Positions 17,380-26,509 of a stretch of 64,000 nt of DNA are shown piece by piece (position 1 is the first letter of the stretch; each line of letters opens with the position of its first letter). Source of the stretch: Cytophagales bacterium. GTDB lineage: Bacteria > Bacteroidota > Bacteroidia > Cytophagales > Flammeovirgaceae. Location of the stretch: the NCBI GenBank assembly GCA_025056215.1, contig JANWWC010000002.1, positions 124,001-188,000 of the forward strand, given 5' to 3'. The notes under the pieces were generated by a model. It made no database searches. It was given only the letters and a program-made list of their open reading frames with translations, and was not told the DNA's origin. The position numbers and the translations under genes are program-made.

Positions 17380-17886
17380 ATGCAACCTGATAGCTTAATC
17401 CTAAACCATCAACAAGTAACGCAAAAAATCAGAAGAATTGCTTACGAAATTTATGAGCGAAACTTTGAAGAAGAATGCCTCCTTATAGCAGGAATTGAGG
17501 GAACTGGCTATTTATTAGCAGAAGTTTTAAAAGATGAAATCTGTAAAATTGCTCCCTTCACAGTAGAAGTGCTCCGTGTTAAGCTCGACAAAATAGCTCC
17601 TTCTCAATCTGACGTAGAAATTAGTTGCCAACCTGAGTTCTTAAAAGGGAAAACCATCATTTTAGTAGATGACGTGCAAAATAGCGGAAAAACACTTAGC
17701 TATAGTCTAAAACCCTTTTTGAATGTTCCCATAAAAAAACTTCAAATTGCAGTACTTGTAAACCGAGGTTACCGTCGTTTCCCTGTTTCTCCCGATTACA
17801 TTGGCTACGAACTTTCTACTACTGTAAACCAGCATATCACAGTCGTTTTGGACAAACCTAACCAGTGGGGAGTTTATTTATTTTGA
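17380..17886 (+). CDS. PyrR-like phosphoribosyltransferase
   Basis: A 168-residue type I phosphoribosyltransferase. The PRPP-binding loop is at about 93-106 (IILVDDVQNSGKTL, acidic pair D97/D98). Downstream, IAVLVNRGYRRFPVSPDYIG closely follows the PyrR pattern (AVLVDRGHRELP, DYVG). PyrR proteins bind UMP and control pyrimidine genes or act as uracil phosphoribosyltransferases. In Bacteroidota the regulatory role is not established, and no pyr genes are nearby. Its 3' end overlaps the convergent aminotransferase gene by 29 bases. Hypoxanthine phosphoribosyltransferase is a weaker alternative. Confidence 0.82.
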   Translation: MQPDSLILNHQQVTQKIRRIAYEIYERNFEEECLLIAGIEGTGYLLAEVLKDEICKIAPFTVEVLRVKLDKIAPSQSDVEISCQPEFLKGKTIILVDDVQNSGKTLSYSLKPFLNVPIKKLQIAVLVNRGYRRFPVSPDYIGYELSTTVNQHITVVLDKPNQWGVYLF

Positions 17887-18943
17887 GCAATTGTTTACTC
17901 TGAAGTAAGCAATGTTGAAGAGTTTCAAACTCCCTATCAGTGATAGCAGGAAAATTAGCAATTCGATAGGTATTCGCTTGAAGTTTGCCGTAGCCATTTC
18001 CTATGATAAGATTATTTTCTAAAGCGTATTTTTTGATAAACTCTACATTTTCAGGTGTATCCTTAAGTGCAATTACTGTTTCAGAACGCACGTGCTGATT
18101 AGAAATTAACAACTCAAACTGATGTTGCAACAACCATTTATAAAAGAACTTAGCGCGCCTCTTGATTTTTTGATGAATTCTTCGAACAGGTTCGATGCGC
18201 TTCAAAACTTCTTCCAGCAAAGCAATATTTAAAATATTCGGCGTATGAGTAGTTTCATATTTGAGTTTGTTGCGAAACTGATGAGGTAAACTATTGTAAT
18301 GCAAGTCACTAGACTGCTGAATAGCGCGTTCATTGGCAATCAATACCGCCATTCCTGCAGGAAGCCCCAAACATTTTTGTACGGAAGCAAACCAAATATC
18401 TGCTGCCTTCCACGCTAATTCGATACCTCCTAACGAAGACGTAGCATCTACAGCAATAATTGCTTGTTTACAACTTCTGCGAATTTTTAACAAAGTACGA
18501 TTTTTAATTTGGGTGCCGTTAGCTGTTTCGTTTTGAGTCAAACAAATCACATGAGGCTGTAAAGAGCGGTATTTTTTTCTTACTTTATTTATACTCAAAG
18601 TTTTATTATAATGAAACGAGAATTCACTTACATGCCTTCCTACAGTTTTACTTACGGAAGCCCATTTTTGGCCAAAAGCTCCGTTGTAGATGTGCAAGTA
18701 ATGTGCAGAAGGATACGCATAGGATACGATTTGCCACGCTTCTGTAGCAGAAGAAATAAAAAAAAGATGGTATCCATAAGGCAAACGGAATTTTTTCCGA
18801 AACAAAGCTTCCGTTTTTTGATAAAGCTCATGGAATGGTTGGCTTCTATGATTAAAAGTAATAAGTGAACTCTCAAATAGCGAAGGAAAAATTTCCTGTA
18901 AAAATTCGTATAACTTAGAAGGACCCGGATAGAAATTTATCAT
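17858..18943 (-). CDS. class V aminotransferase, phosphoserine aminotransferase-like
   Basis: This 361-residue PLP enzyme starts with YPGPSKLYEF, the PGP start typical of phosphoserine aminotransferase and its relatives. D166 (AVDATSSLGG) is the pyridine-nitrogen ligand and K190 (FASVQKCLGLPAG) the Schiff-base lysine. It fits a SerC-related aminotransferase. The sequence drifts from classical SerC (for instance CLTQNETANGTQ in place of the usual region), so an alanine-glyoxylate-type substrate remains possible. Its start codon overlaps the stop of the upstream lipoprotein gene by four bases, so it is translationally coupled to it. Confidence 0.85.
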   Translation of the reverse strand: MINFYPGPSKLYEFLQEIFPSLFESSLITFNHRSQPFHELYQKTEALFRKKFRLPYGYHLFFISSATEAWQIVSYAYPSAHYLHIYNGAFGQKWASVSKTVGRHVSEFSFHYNKTLSINKVRKKYRSLQPHVICLTQNETANGTQIKNRTLLKIRRSCKQAIIAVDATSSLGGIELAWKAADIWFASVQKCLGLPAGMAVLIANERAIQQSSDLHYNSLPHQFRNKLKYETTHTPNILNIALLEEVLKRIEPVRRIHQKIKRRAKFFYKWLLQHQFELLISNQHVRSETVIALKDTPENVEFIKKYALENNLIIGNGYGKLQANTYRIANFPAITDREFETLQHCLLQSKQLLKINKLPTG

Positions 18944-20070
18944 TTCAAGAAATCTTTTCCCATGTCTACTACAATGCTTCTTTCTCCTTTTCCATACTCA
19001 TAAAGAATAATTTTTTGTCCGTCGATTTCTAACTTGCCAACTCCTAAAAAGTTCTTTGGCGCTTTTGCTAAAAAGCAACCGTAGTGGTAAGTCTTCGCTT
19101 CGTTAGGTTCAATATAATCGAAAGAATAGATTCCCATAAATTTACCTCCTCCATTTTTAAGAAGTTCCTTATATTGAATGCCCTTTCCTGTAGTTCCGAA
19201 CTCTAAACCTAATGCAACGGGCTTTTTTTCATCATCTTTTTGATTCCATATATTGACAAACGGATATTCAGCAGGATTCCAAACGTATCCTAACACCAAG
19301 CAATTTTCGGGACTCGTAGCCGTTAACCATGCTACAGAGGTTTCTTTAGGAAAAATATGAGTAGTAACAAAACTGGCTGTATCGGTAGTAGTACGAAGAT
19401 TCACTTTTCTTCCTAAATCGATGCCGTGCGGAAATTTGAATGGATTTTTTTCAATTTGATGTGTACTATCTTTTTGATTAAAACCCCACTCTGCATTTGT
19501 GTCAATAAGCGTAGAAGAAGAAAGAAAAGGCGCTGCTACCGTTCCGTGTTGCACGACATTAAATGGCCTTCCGATGGGCAAACGATTGGTAAACGTTTCT
19601 GTAACATAAAAAAAACTGCTTTGTTCTGCCATTTCTACTGTTCGCATTACATCTAATTTTTCAGTAGGCGAAAAGCAAAAAGTAGAAACTTTCATCACTC
19701 CATCAACAAGCGTGAGAGGCTGACTTATTTCCCATTTTTCAGTATTTACTTCACCGTTGTGAGGAATTCCTACTGCAATTTCTTCTGGCGACGGACTTCC
19801 CCACCGTCCGCTACACAAAAAATGACCTTGAAATACAAACTGACGATTGTTAGAAGGCATCTGCTCACGCGTCAGTTTCCAAGTAAACGGATTTAGCGGA
19901 AATTCATGAAGTTGAAAATCTACAATAGAAGAGCCTAGTAAAGTAAAGACAACTTTAGCTTTTCCGGAGTTTAACACAACAACAGTATCACTTGAAAGTT
20001 CTATCTTTTGAGTTCGTTGTTTTGTATGACATGAAAAAAGCGCAAGTACTATTACATACCATTTTTTCAT
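18940..20070 (-). CDS. lipoprotein with galactose-mutarotase-like fold (tentative)
   Basis: The ATG at 20070 is chosen because it starts a lipoprotein signal with the lipobox LFSC (Cys14); an in-frame ATG at 20118 would overlap cysS and put 16 residues before it. The 376-residue body reads like large beta-sandwich sugar-binding proteins of the aldose-1-epimerase type: FTWKLTREQMP, RWGSPSPEEIAVGIPHNGEVNTEKW and TEKLDVMRTVEM are arranged as in that fold. The typical His/Glu catalytic set cannot be placed confidently, so an epimerase reaction is not claimed. It lies between cysS and the aminotransferase in one minus-strand run. Confidence 0.7.
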   Translation of the reverse strand: MKKWYVIVLALFSCHTKQRTQKIELSSDTVVVLNSGKAKVVFTLLGSSIVDFQLHEFPLNPFTWKLTREQMPSNNRQFVFQGHFLCSGRWGSPSPEEIAVGIPHNGEVNTEKWEISQPLTLVDGVMKVSTFCFSPTEKLDVMRTVEMAEQSSFFYVTETFTNRLPIGRPFNVVQHGTVAAPFLSSSTLIDTNAEWGFNQKDSTHQIEKNPFKFPHGIDLGRKVNLRTTTDTASFVTTHIFPKETSVAWLTATSPENCLVLGYVWNPAEYPFVNIWNQKDDEKKPVALGLEFGTTGKGIQYKELLKNGGGKFMGIYSFDYIEPNEAKTYHYGCFLAKAPKNFLGVGKLEIDGQKIILYEYGKGERSIVVDMGKDFLK

Positions 20071-20107
20071 AGAGTGATTTCTTAAAAAGTCGGTAAACAT
20101 AATATTG

Positions 20108-21616
20108 TTAATTTTCATCGTATGCCCATTCGATTCTGTCTTTCATATCGCGCAAAACAAGTCCCATTTCTTTGAAGTGAGCGCGTATTTCGTCCACTTT
20201 TGCATAATTTTTGGCTTGTTTAGCTTCTGCATAATGTTGAACTGCTAGTTGAATGGCTTTTTCAGGATACATCGGCTTTTCTTCAAGAAGCCCTAAAATA
20301 TCTTCTGTAAAAGTAATAAAATAATTTTTTAACTTGTTAAATCCGTCCTCTCCTAAAAGAGAAGGTTGAATTTGTCCTACAAAAAGTTGGTTGATCTTTT
20401 TGAGCATCTGAAATAATGCAGCAATGGCTACTGCGGTGTTGAAATCGTCGTTCATAGCTTGGTAAAATTGTCGAATAGCTTCTTCGATTTCTAGGAGATG
20501 TTTTTCTTGAGGTGAAACGCTTTCAGGTGCTGAAAAAGACAGCGATTTTATATATTTTAAACCGTTCATCAGCCTTTTATATCCTTTTGAGGCCGCTTTG
20601 AGGGCTTCATTTGAAAAATCGAGAGTGCTCCTGTAATGAGATTGCAAAATAAAAAAGCGGATTGTCATAGGGCTATAAGGCTGTTCGAGCAAAGGGTGTT
20701 TCCCGCTAAAAAATTGGCGAAGCGTAATAAAATTGCCGAGAGACTTTCCCATTTTTTGACCATTGATGGTAACCATATTATTATGAAGCCAATATTTTGC
20801 TGGAATTTTTCCAAAGCAAGCATTCGATTGCGCGATTTCGCACTCATGGTGAGGAAACAACAAGTCCATTCCTCCGCCATGAATATCAAATCTTTCGCCC
20901 AGATATTTAGCACTCATAGCTGAACATTCGATATGCCAACCTGGAAATCCTTTTCCCCAAGGCGATTGCCATTGCATAATATGCTCAGGATTAGCTTTTT
21001 TCCAAAGAGCAAAATCATGAGGATTTTTCTTTTCGGTTTGTTGCTTGAGTTGTCGGCGTTCATTGCCTGCTCCAGCCTCCAATTCATCTAATACGCGCCC
21101 TGACAAAATGCCGTATCGATACAATTGATTGTATTTTTCTACATCAAAATATACAGAACCATTTACTTCGTACGCATATCCTTTTTGAATAAGTTGCTGT
21201 GTCATTTCAATTTGCTCAATAATATGTCCGCTAGCGCGAGGCTCGATATTAGGCTTGCATACATTGAGTCGTTCCATATCAGCATGATATCTATCTGTAT
21301 AAAGCTGCGCAATTTCCATAGGTTCTACTTGTTCAAGTTTGGCCTTTTTGCCGATTTTATCTTCGCCTTCGTCAGCGTCGTGTTCTAAATGCCCTACATC
21401 TGTGATGTTGCGCACATATCTTACTCTATATCCTAAATGAATCAAATACCTGTATATTACATCAAAAGTAACAGCAGGTCGTGCATGTCCTAGATGAGCA
21501 TCGCCGTACACTGTCGGACCGCATACATACATTCCTACAAAAGGAGCATTGAGAGGCTCAAAAATTTCTTTTTGCCTAGAAAGAGAATTATAAACATACA
21601 AACCTCTGGGCATCAT
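20108..21616 (-). CDS. cysS: cysteinyl-tRNA synthetase
   Basis: A full-length class I synthetase of 502 residues. The HIGH motif appears as HLGH (41-44) after the zinc ligand C32 in [26 protein letters not shown] and the HHECEIAQS stretch supply further zinc ligands. The KMSKS loop reads KMGKS, a variant. It charges tRNA-Cys. ATG codons stand at 21616 and 21613. It is the first gene of a minus-strand group with the lipoprotein and aminotransferase genes and diverges from fbp across 246 bases. Confidence 0.97.
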   Translation of the reverse strand: MMPRGLYVYNSLSRQKEIFEPLNAPFVGMYVCGPTVYGDAHLGHARPAVTFDVIYRYLIHLGYRVRYVRNITDVGHLEHDADEGEDKIGKKAKLEQVEPMEIAQLYTDRYHADMERLNVCKPNIEPRASGHIIEQIEMTQQLIQKGYAYEVNGSVYFDVEKYNQLYRYGILSGRVLDELEAGAGNERRQLKQQTEKKNPHDFALWKKANPEHIMQWQSPWGKGFPGWHIECSAMSAKYLGERFDIHGGGMDLLFPHHECEIAQSNACFGKIPAKYWLHNNMVTINGQKMGKSLGNFITLRQFFSGKHPLLEQPYSPMTIRFFILQSHYRSTLDFSNEALKAASKGYKRLMNGLKYIKSLSFSAPESVSPQEKHLLEIEEAIRQFYQAMNDDFNTAVAIAALFQMLKKINQLFVGQIQPSLLGEDGFNKLKNYFITFTEDILGLLEEKPMYPEKAIQLAVQHYAEAKQAKNYAKVDEIRAHFKEMGLVLRDMKDRIEWAYDEN

Positions 21617-21776
21617 AATTTTCTAAAAGAAGTAGCCTCAAAACTGCAAAGAAAAATATATTACTCAAACAAAATCAGTTGCTTTCATGCAAAAAGCGCT
21701 TTTTATATCAGTATTTTACCAAATATCGGGGCAACGAGTTCTTAAAAATTTAAAAGAGATTTTTGAATGCAAACGA

Positions 21777-21805
21777 TTGAAATACCTAAATAAAGTATAT
21801 TTTTG
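21777..21805 (+). promoter_or_regulatory. promoter of fbp
   Basis: TTG at 21777-21779 and TATTTTTG at 21798-21805, 18 bases apart, match the Bacteroidota promoter. The fbp start at 21863 gives a leader of roughly 50 bases. Confidence 0.7.
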
Positions 21806-21862
21806 CACTCAACAAACAAAACTTCATCTCTTTAGCAACATGAAAACTAAATTCATAATTTT

Positions 21863-22870
21863 ATGGCAGCAGATATTAGCAAATTTACTTACTTTTTAGG
21901 TACAGCACTCGACCGATTTATTAGTGAAAATCAAAAACAATTTACTTACGCAAGCGGTGAACTTTCTCAGTTGTTGCGAGATATTTCACTAGCTTCTAAA
22001 ATCATCAATCGAGAAATTAGCAAAGCTGGCTTAACAGGAATTGCAGGTAGCATGGGAGAAGATAACATTCAAGGAGAGCACCAAAAAATGCTGGATGTCA
22101 TTTCTGAATTTCGCTTCATTGCTACCCTTCGCCGAGGACGTCAAACTTGCGGAATTATTTCAGAAGAACAAGCTGGTATCATCGATACAGGCAATCATAA
22201 CGCTAAATATGTGGTGGCTATTGACCCAATGGATGGCTCTTCTAACATCGATGTAAATGTATCGATAGGTACAATTTTTTCGATTTATCGACGAATTTCG
22301 CCTTTAGGAACTCCTGCTACAGAACAAGATTTTTTACAAGTAGGTGCTAACTTAGTAGCAGCAGGCTATATCCTTTACGGACCTTCCAATATGCTCGTCT
22401 TTAGCACAGGTTTTGGCGTCAATGGGTTTACATATGACCCTACCTTAGGAGAGTATTTTCTTTCTCATCCGAACATGAAATTTGCTTCCAAAGGAGAAAT
22501 TTATTCTATCAATGAAGGTTCGTATCATAGTTTTAGTCCACAGTTACAGTACTATTTAGAGCTTTGCAAAAAACGCAAATACAGCGCTCGCTATATTGGT
22601 TCGCTTGTAGCAGATTTTCATCGAAACTTACTTAAAGGTGGAATTTATATTTATCCTTCTACTAAAAGCCATCCCAACGGAAAACTGCGATTGCTCTACG
22701 AATGCAATGCTCTTGCTTTTATTGCAGAACAGGCTGGTGGGAAAGCTACCGACGGAAAAAAAAGAATATTAGACATTCAGCCTTATGAGCTTCATCAAAG
22801 AACTCCTTTCTTTGTAGGCTCAGCAGAAATGGTCGATGAAGTAATGGAAATCTTAGAAAGGAAAATGTAA
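21863..22870 (+). CDS. fbp: fructose-1,6-bisphosphatase, class I
   Basis: This 335-residue enzyme hydrolyses fructose-1,6-bisphosphate in gluconeogenesis. The metal-binding core is D121 and D124 in [19 protein letters not shown], preceded by E101/E102 in SEEQAG. Substrate contacts fit [18 protein letters not shown], and the C-terminal [17 protein letters not shown] block is diagnostic. The length matches the family. It is followed after 68 bases by a sugar-binding lipoprotein gene on the same strand. Confidence 0.97.
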   Translation: MAADISKFTYFLGTALDRFISENQKQFTYASGELSQLLRDISLASKIINREISKAGLTGIAGSMGEDNIQGEHQKMLDVISEFRFIATLRRGRQTCGIISEEQAGIIDTGNHNAKYVVAIDPMDGSSNIDVNVSIGTIFSIYRRISPLGTPATEQDFLQVGANLVAAGYILYGPSNMLVFSTGFGVNGFTYDPTLGEYFLSHPNMKFASKGEIYSINEGSYHSFSPQLQYYLELCKKRKYSARYIGSLVADFHRNLLKGGIYIYPSTKSHPNGKLRLLYECNALAFIAEQAGGKATDGKKRILDIQPYELHQRTPFFVGSAEMVDEVMEILERKM

Positions 22871-22938
22871 GTTTTAGTTTATATAAACTTTTTCAAGAAC
22901 TCTTACGTACACAAGGTTAGATTTTAAAAAGGTTTCTG

Positions 22939-23946
22939 ATGAAAACTAAAGGTATAATTTTTTTGTTGGGTCTGGGGATAGTCTCCTGTAGCTTCTTAGG
23001 AAACAATACCAAAAATTCTTACATCTTTGGGACATTAGAAGATGCCCAAAAATTAAGAATTGCAATTGTTCCTAAAGGCTCCTCTCATATTTTTTGGCGA
23101 GGAATTTATTCAGGAGCACAAGAAGCAGCTTCTCAGTATAATGTAGAACTACTGTGGCGGAGCCCCTTGAAAGAAGACGACATTCAAATGCAAATCGCTC
23201 AAATTGAACATCTGAGAGAGGAAGGATTTCACGGATTGATTGTTTCTCCTCTCGACAAACACGAGCTTAACGACCTTTTAGCATCGGTTACCAATGCTCA
23301 AAAACCTCTTGTAATTTTAGATTCGGATATTGATAATCCACATTTGTATAAAAGTTTTGTTGCAACCGACAATTATAATAGTGGTAAAATTTGTGCAGAA
23401 AAGCTAGCAGAAGCCTTGCAACGAAAAGGCACTGTACTGGTAGTGCGCTACATGGAAGGCTCTGGAAGTACACTTAAACGTGAAATAGGATTTATTGAAA
23501 CCATGCAGCAAATTGCGCCTGATATCAAACTCGTCGGTATAGATAAATTTTCGGGCGGAAGTTTAGAAAGTGCCTTCCATTATTCACAAGAATTGCTTTA
23601 CGAATATCCTGATATTAGCGGAATATTTGCCTCCAACGAACCTACTACACAAGGTATGTTGCGAGCATTACAAATGCAAGGAAAAGCATCGAAAGTAAAA
23701 TTTATTGGTTTTGATGCTAACGAATCTCTTGTACATGCAGTAGAAGATGGAGAAATTTTGGCTTTGGCTGTTCAAGAACCTCATCAAATGGGCTACAGGG
23801 CTGTAGAAACGATGGTAAAAATATTGCGCGGAGAAGAAGTAAGCAAAGAAGTGGTTACTAATGTAAAACTAATTACCAAAGATAATTTAGAAGACAAAGT
23901 TATCATCAAGTATTTAAAACCTACTATCGATATTCACCACAACTAA
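22939..23946 (+). CDS. sugar-binding lipoprotein, periplasmic-binding-protein type I (LacI/RbsB-like)
   Basis: The 335-residue protein has a lipoprotein signal with GIVSC (Cys17) and a type I periplasmic binding fold: RIAIVPKGSSHIFWRGIYSGAQEAA, GLIVSPLDKHELNDLL, KPLVILDSDID, FVATDNYNSGKICAEKLAEAL and GIFASNEPTTQGMLRAL. This is the binding component of ribose-type ABC importers. No permease or ATPase gene is next to it, so it may feed a transporter encoded elsewhere or act as a sensor. It is followed after 4 bases by the aminopeptidase gene, suggesting one transcript. Confidence 0.88.
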   Translation: MKTKGIIFLLGLGIVSCSFLGNNTKNSYIFGTLEDAQKLRIAIVPKGSSHIFWRGIYSGAQEAASQYNVELLWRSPLKEDDIQMQIAQIEHLREEGFHGLIVSPLDKHELNDLLASVTNAQKPLVILDSDIDNPHLYKSFVATDNYNSGKICAEKLAEALQRKGTVLVVRYMEGSGSTLKREIGFIETMQQIAPDIKLVGIDKFSGGSLESAFHYSQELLYEYPDISGIFASNEPTTQGMLRALQMQGKASKVKFIGFDANESLVHAVEDGEILALAVQEPHQMGYRAVETMVKILRGEEVSKEVVTNVKLITKDNLEDKVIIKYLKPTIDIHHN

Positions 23947-23950
23947 AAAA

Positions 23951-25255
23951 TTGATGCGTTACGAACCTATCCCAACCGAACTTTTTATTTCAAATCGAAA
24001 AAAACTAGCTCAAAAACTTTTACCTCAATCATTGGCAGTTTTAAATTCCAACGATATTTATCCGAAATCTGCCGATGGGACGATGCGGTTTGTGCAACAT
24101 ACTGACATATTTTATTTGACAGGCATTGAACAAGAGGAAACTGTTTTACTTCTTTTTCCAGACCACCCAGAAGCTCATATGCGCGAAATATTAGTCATTC
24201 GAAAAACAAATCCTACTATAGCCCAATGGGAAGGAGAAAAACTAACTGCTGAAAAAGCATCACAAATTTCTGGAGTACAACACGTCATATTTGAAGATGC
24301 TTTCGAAAAAACACTCAGGGAACTCGCTTTTTCTGCCAAAAGAATCTATCTCAATACGAATGAACATATTCGCAACACAAATCAAGTTCCCACGCGCGAC
24401 GACAGATTCATTCAGTATTGCAAACAGAATTTTCCTCTTCATCAATATGAACGGCTAGCACCTTTGTTGCATCAAATTCGAGTAGTAAAAGAAAAAATAG
24501 AAATTGAGCTTATTAAAAAAAATATTCAAATCACAAAAGAGGCGCTCTTGAGAGCTGCCTCTATTCTAAAACCTTCCCTTAAAGAATACGAATTAGAAGC
24601 AGAAATTATTTATACATACATCAAACACGGAGCTTCAGGACATGCATTCGATCCTATTATTGCATCTGGAAGAAATGCTTGTATATTACATTACATTGAA
24701 AATAACCAAGTTTGCCAGAATGGAGATTTGGTTCTGATTGATACAGGTTGTTGTTATGCTCATTACAACGCAGACCTAACGCGCGTATTCCCAGTAAGTG
24801 GAACATTTACAGAAAGGCAAAAACAAGTGTACAATGCAGTTCTAAAAACGCAACGTTTTGCTATGAGCCTTCTAAGGCCTAATGTCCTCATTACTGAATA
24901 TCAAAAAGAAGTAGAAAAATTTATCCAATATCAACTTGTAGAACTAGGGTTAATTCCTAAACATGAAATACAACCTACGCAGATTCACCCCAAAGTAAAG
25001 CATTACTTCATGCATGGAGTATCGCATTTTTTGGGGCTAGATGTACATGACTATGGATTTCGCTGCGAGCCTTTGCAAGCCAACACAGTATTAACTTGTG
25101 AACCCGGAATCTATATCGCAGAGGAAGGGCTAGGAATTAGATTAGAAAATGACGTAATTATTACAGAGGGTGGTTGTATGGATTTATCTGCAGATGTTCC
25201 TATCGAAATCGAAGAAATTGAAGATATTATGAAAAAAAATAAAGGTCTCTTTTAG
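23951..25255 (+). CDS. pepP: Xaa-Pro aminopeptidase (M24B)
   Basis: A 434-residue metallopeptidase that removes N-terminal residues before proline. The N-terminal creatinase-like domain includes YLTGIEQEE. The catalytic domain carries the two-metal set D264 (VLIDTGCCY), D275 (YNADLTRVF), a histidine in HGVSHFLGLDVHD (355-366), E383 (LTCEPGIYI) and E399 (IRLEND). The length is usual for PepP. It overlaps a hairpin terminator at its stop codon, which mainly serves the convergent small lipoprotein gene. Confidence 0.93.
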   Translation: MMRYEPIPTELFISNRKKLAQKLLPQSLAVLNSNDIYPKSADGTMRFVQHTDIFYLTGIEQEETVLLLFPDHPEAHMREILVIRKTNPTIAQWEGEKLTAEKASQISGVQHVIFEDAFEKTLRELAFSAKRIYLNTNEHIRNTNQVPTRDDRFIQYCKQNFPLHQYERLAPLLHQIRVVKEKIEIELIKKNIQITKEALLRAASILKPSLKEYELEAEIIYTYIKHGASGHAFDPIIASGRNACILHYIENNQVCQNGDLVLIDTGCCYAHYNADLTRVFPVSGTFTERQKQVYNAVLKTQRFAMSLLRPNVLITEYQKEVEKFIQYQLVELGLIPKHEIQPTQIHPKVKHYFMHGVSHFLGLDVHDYGFRCEPLQANTVLTCEPGIYIAEEGLGIRLENDVIITEGGCMDLSADVPIEIEEIEDIMKKNKGLF

Positions 25256-25260
25256 AGACC
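25232..25260 (-). terminator. rho-independent terminator of the small lipoprotein gene
   Basis: A 7-base perfect stem (25244-25250 with 25254-25260; GGTCTCT/AGAGACC) around three T. On the minus strand it is followed by TTTATTTTTTTT. It overlaps the stop codon of the upstream aminopeptidase gene. The plus-strand side carries only a weak T tract, so direction is mainly minus. Confidence 0.85.
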
Positions 25261-25287
25261 CTTACTTTAAAAAATCAACTTCAGCGA

Positions 25288-25488
25288 TTAAGAGCCGGGT
25301 TCTTGTTTTTTTTCACCTTCTGCAGGAGCAGCTTTTGTAGAATCGGCAGCTTGCTCGGTTGCTTTTGTTCCTTCTTGAGCAGCAGGAGCCTCTACTTGCT
25401 CTGTAGTTTGAGTTTCAGTTGTTGAAGATGAGCATGAAGCAAAAAACACTGTGCTGAACGCAGCGAATAATACAAATAACTTTTTCAT
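25288..25488 (-). CDS. small low-complexity lipoprotein
   Basis: The ATG at 25488 gives 66 residues starting with a textbook lipoprotein signal (KKLFVLFAAF core, lipobox FASC, Cys19). An ATG at 25518 would add 10 residues without a reason. The mature 48 residues are Ala/Glu/Thr/Lys/Gln-rich and likely disordered. No family is recognisable. It is monocistronic with a strong promoter and a strong terminator, the pattern of an abundant outer-membrane lipoprotein. It is the reverse-strand neighbour of the aminopeptidase gene. Confidence 0.8.
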   Translation of the reverse strand: MKKLFVLFAAFSTVFFASCSSSTTETQTTEQVEAPAAQEGTKATEQAADSTKAAPAEGEKKQEPGS

Positions 25489-25529
25489 TTGATTTTTAAC
25501 AATTTTAAGGTGAAACATATTTGATGCTA

Positions 25530-25560
25530 CAAAGTTATAAAAAATGTTAATTATGTCAAA
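25530..25560 (-). promoter_or_regulatory. promoter of the small lipoprotein gene
   Basis: On the minus strand, TTTG (25560-25557) and TAACTTTG (25537-25530), 19 bases apart, fit the Bacteroidota consensus. The start codon is about 42 bases downstream. Confidence 0.7.
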
Positions 25561-25657
25561 AAGTGTTAAAAAAAATTTTTAAGAATTTCCTCAAAAATTT
25601 GGCTTATAAAAATTTTCCAAATCTAATTTGGAGAGAAAATTTTTTACGTATGTTTGC

Positions 25658-25665
25658 TAAATTTG
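25658..25665 (+). promoter_or_regulatory. -7 element upstream of the PP2C gene
   Basis: TAAATTTG matches TAnnTTTG and sits 46 bases before the ATG at 25712. No well-spaced -33 TTG is present. Confidence 0.4.
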
Positions 25666-25711
25666 TTTTTTCTGTTTAGGAAAATAAGAAAGATTCCAAC
25701 AAAACAAAAAG

Positions 25712-26509
25712 ATGAATTTAGATTACGATTTTTTGCTTAAGTACTATCAGCAAGTTTCATCTTCTATCCATCGCGCTTCCATAGTACAAAAAGCAGTATT
25801 ACCTTCAAGCGAACAATTAAGCAAATGGTTGCAAGATGTAGTAGTTTTTTATTACCCTCGCGATGTTGTAAGCGGAGATTTCTATTGGTGGACGCGCATT
25901 GAAGACAAAGTTTTTATAGCAGTAGCCGACTGTGCAGGTCATGGAATTCCTGCTGCCTTAATGACGATGACAGTTTATCCCCTCATGCAAAAAATTGTCA
26001 ATGATGAGCATATCAATGCAATGGAAGTGCTCTACAGACTCAACCAAGCTGTTATTAGCTTACTTCATCAAACAAGTAAGGACGCGCTTTGCCAAGATAG
26101 CCTTGATATTGGATTAGTTCGCATTGATTTACAAACGCGCCAACTCCAGTTCTCAGGTGCTTATCGCCCGTTAATTATCATTAGAAATAACGAATTTATC
26201 GAATTTAAAGGAGATAAAGCCTCTATTGGAGGAGTAAATAAATATTTTGAGATTCGCCGAAGTTATGCACTCCATGAAATAGATATACAGCCCGACGATT
26301 ATTGTTATTTGTTTTCTGATGGCTTTTGCGACCAGTTCGGCGGTGAGAATAATAAAAAATACTCACAAAATAGATTAGTAGAGCTTTTTAAAAGAATTCA
26401 TGTCTTTACAGGAAAAACTCAAGAACAAATTTTGCTCGAAGAATTTCAAAAATGGAAAGGAAATAATGTACAAATTGATGATGTTACAGTAGTAGGATTC
26501 AAATTTTAG
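25712..26509 (+). CDS. SpoIIE-type PP2C phosphatase
   Basis: This 265-residue protein is a PPM/PP2C Ser/Thr phosphatase of the SpoIIE/RsbU kind. It has no N-terminal sensor domain beyond a short helical stretch. Metal-binding positions are D56 (SGDFYWW), D73 (VADCAGHG, with H77 and the GIPAALMT block), the LFSDGFCDQFGG motif and D256/D257 near the C-terminus (IDDVTVVGF). Such phosphatases usually dephosphorylate STAS-domain anti-anti-sigma proteins. The gene overlaps the convergent WG-repeat gene by four bases. A related phosphatase is at 40952. Confidence 0.88.
   Translation: MNLDYDFLLKYYQQVSSSIHRASIVQKAVLPSSEQLSKWLQDVVVFYYPRDVVSGDFYWWTRIEDKVFIAVADCAGHGIPAALMTMTVYPLMQKIVNDEHINAMEVLYRLNQAVISLLHQTSKDALCQDSLDIGLVRIDLQTRQLQFSGAYRPLIIIRNNEFIEFKGDKASIGGVNKYFEIRRSYALHEIDIQPDDYCYLFSDGFCDQFGGENNKKYSQNRLVELFKRIHVFTGKTQEQILLEEFQKWKGNNVQIDDVTVVGFKF

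Noticed and set aside
20588-20800. KMGKS instead of KMSKS in CysRS as a sign of a defective enzyme
   Set aside because: As I recall, KMGKS occurs in other bacterial CysRS; all other motifs are intact.
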